Source: a bacterium
GTDB lineage: Bacteria; Bacillota; Clostridia; Oscillospirales; Acutalibacteraceae
DNA length: 23,694 nt
Reading direction: 5' to 3'
Assembly (NCBI GenBank): GCA_020625635.1
Contig: JAHLBL010000004.1
Location: 1-23,694 of the forward strand
A program made the position numbers and the translations under genes. Position 1 is the stretch's first letter; each line of letters begins with the position of its first letter. A model generated the notes under the pieces. It did no database searches and was not told the origin of the DNA. It saw nothing but the letters and a program-made list of their open reading frames with translations. Of the stretch, positions 22,463-23,694 are shown in pieces.

Positions 22463-23694
22463 ATGAGACTTGGACTTGATATCGGTTCAACCACGATAAA
22501 GTGCGTGGTGCTTGACGACGAAAACAAGTTAATATACAGTACATACCAGCGTCACTACTCGCGTATTACCGAAAAGATAGGGGAGATCCTGTCGCTCGTG
22601 CGCGGCGAGGTAGAGGGCGTTGAGAACGCTTCTGTCGCTATGAGCGGAAGCGCGGGTATGGGCGTAGCCGAAACCTGCGGAATAGACTTTGTGCAGGAGG
22701 TTTACGCTACCCGTGTAGCCGCTAATACATTTATCCCCGGCACCGACGTTGTGATCGAGCTCGGCGGCGAGGACGCGAAGATACTCTTCCTCTCGGGCGG
22801 GCTCGAGGTTCGTATGAACGGAACCTGCGCGGGCGGTACGGGCGCGTTTATCGACCAGATGGCTACCCTGCTCAACGTCCCTCTCGAGGAGATGGACGAG
22901 CTCGCAAAGGAGCACGAAAAGACCTACACTATAGCCTCGCGCTGCGGAGTATTCGCCAAAACGGATATCCAGCCCCTGCTCAACCAGGGCGCGCGCAAGG
23001 CTGACATAGCCGAAAGTATCTTTAACGCCGTCGTATCCCAGACGGTCGCGGGACTTGCTCAGGGACGTGAAATCGAGGGCAAGGTAGTCTACCTCGGCGG
23101 TCCGCTCACCTTTATGAGCGAGCTTCGCCGCTGCTTCGACAAGACTCTCGGCACAACGGGAATCTGTCCCGAAAACTCCCTGTATTACGTCGCCTGCGGC
23201 GCGGCTCTCTGCGCCGAAAAGCCCATCAGCTTCGACGAGGTTATCTCCGCGGTAAAGGACTACAGGGGCACGGGCAACTTCGCCTTCAATCCTCCGCTCT
23301 TCGAGACCGAGGACGACTATAAAAAGTTTATTGAGCGCCACGAAAGGGCTCACGTTGAAACAAAGGATTTAAAGAATTACAAGGGCAGAGCCTATGTGGG
23401 AATGGACTCGGGCTCGACCACCGTAAAGGCGGTCGTCCTCTCCGAGAACTGCGACCTGCTCTACTCGAAATATATGCCCTCAAAGGGCAACCCCGTCCAG
23501 CTTATAAAGAGCTTTCTCACCGAGGTTTACGAGATCAACCCCGACCTCGACATCGCCTCCTCCGCCGTAACGGGCTACGGCGAGGACCTCATCAAAAACG
23601 CGTTCTCGGTCGATTACGGTATCGTCGAGACGGTAGCCCACTTCACCGCCGCCAAGCACTTTATGCCCGACGTCGAGTTCGTTATCGACATCGG
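22463..23694 (+). CDS. Acyl-CoA dehydratase activase (BadF/HgdC type), partial at window end
   Basis: The frame starts at the ATG at 22463 after CGGAGG and stays open to the last base, giving 410 codons. The first ASKHA-type ATPase domain starts with LGLDIGSTTIK (residues 3-13). It has NGTCAGGTGAF with C122 and ASRCGVFAKTD with C161, the cysteine pair that in HgdC-like activators holds one 4Fe-4S cluster at the dimer face. A second copy of the ATPase domain begins near residue 312 (VGMDSGSTTVKAVVL). A double domain at the front is usual for the long activase-related proteins of about 1,400 residues, so much of the gene is probably missing here. Activators use ATP to send a low-potential electron to 2-hydroxyacyl-CoA dehydratases. 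The substrate of this one is unknown. Confidence 0.9.
   Translation, partial: MRLGLDIGSTTIKCVVLDDENKLIYSTYQRHYSRITEKIGEILSLVRGEVEGVENASVAMSGSAGMGVAETCGIDFVQEVYATRVAANTFIPGTDVVIELGGEDAKILFLSGGLEVRMNGTCAGGTGAFIDQMATLLNVPLEEMDELAKEHEKTYTIASRCGVFAKTDIQPLLNQGARKADIAESIFNAVVSQTVAGLAQGREIEGKVVYLGGPLTFMSELRRCFDKTLGTTGICPENSLYYVACGAALCAEKPISFDEVISAVKDYRGTGNFAFNPPLFETEDDYKKFIERHERAHVETKDLKNYKGRAYVGMDSGSTTVKAVVLSENCDLLYSKYMPSKGNPVQLIKSFLTEVYEINPDLDIASSAVTGYGEDLIKNAFSVDYGIVETVAHFTAAKHFMPDVEFVIDI

Noticed and set aside
22529..23353. Open frame of about 270 codons on the minus strand
   Set aside because: It is antisense to the dehydratase activase, whose cysteine and ATPase motifs are clear.
1..23694. CRISPR array, tRNA, rRNA, insertion sequence or integrase
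   Set aside because: I saw no regularly spaced repeats, tRNA-like cloverleaf, transposase motif or attachment-site duplication.

Overview
The window looks like chromosomal DNA of an anaerobic, gut-type Gram-positive Clostridia (Ruminococcus / Oscillospiraceae-like). Reasons: AGGAGG-type ribosome sites, sigma-A-like promoters, a class D-type sortase, a BY-kinase-type capsule locus, a MecA-like fragment and a two-domain acyl-CoA dehydratase activase. Assignments come from reading the translated sequence; no database search was run.

Region 1 (1-2743) is housekeeping. It holds the end of a MecA-like protein, then a uracil permease (uraA, minus) and uracil phosphoribosyltransferase (upp, plus), transcribed divergently from two good promoters as a uracil salvage pair. 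Region 2 (2757-6104, all minus) is a cell-surface module. It has a small secreted protein with a sortase-like C-terminal tail, a class D-type sortase, a four-helix membrane protein of unknown function, and a secreted FN3/BIG2 protein with its own terminator.

Region 3 (6308-20940, all plus) is a Wzx/Wzy-type capsule or exopolysaccharide locus of about 14.5 kb. It has one clear promoter and gaps under 90 bases, and many genes overlap by a few bases. The order is: chain-length regulator, tyrosine kinase, initiating sugar-phosphate transferase, a split Alg14/Alg13-type glycosyltransferase, pyruvyl transferase 1, a GT4-type transferase, a GT14 branching-type transferase, a DUF1919 protein, a GT2 transferase, a hexapeptide acyltransferase, a Wzy-like polymerase, pyruvyl transferase 2, a Wzx flippase, and an iron-sulfur FrhB-like protein. 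Together these would start a repeat unit on undecaprenyl phosphate, extend and decorate it, flip it, polymerise it and control chain length. There are no nucleotide-sugar synthesis genes and no tyrosine phosphatase gene in the locus.

Region 4 (20932-23694) starts with a convergent nucleotidyltransferase-fold protein that shares the capsule terminator. It is followed by a 47-residue membrane peptide, a leader with two inverted repeats, and the first part of a large CoA-dehydratase activase cut by the window end. No rRNA, tRNA, CRISPR array, insertion sequence or integrase was seen. No gene-free stretch exceeds 300 bases. The longest, 6105-6380, holds two divergent promoters and a short inverted repeat.
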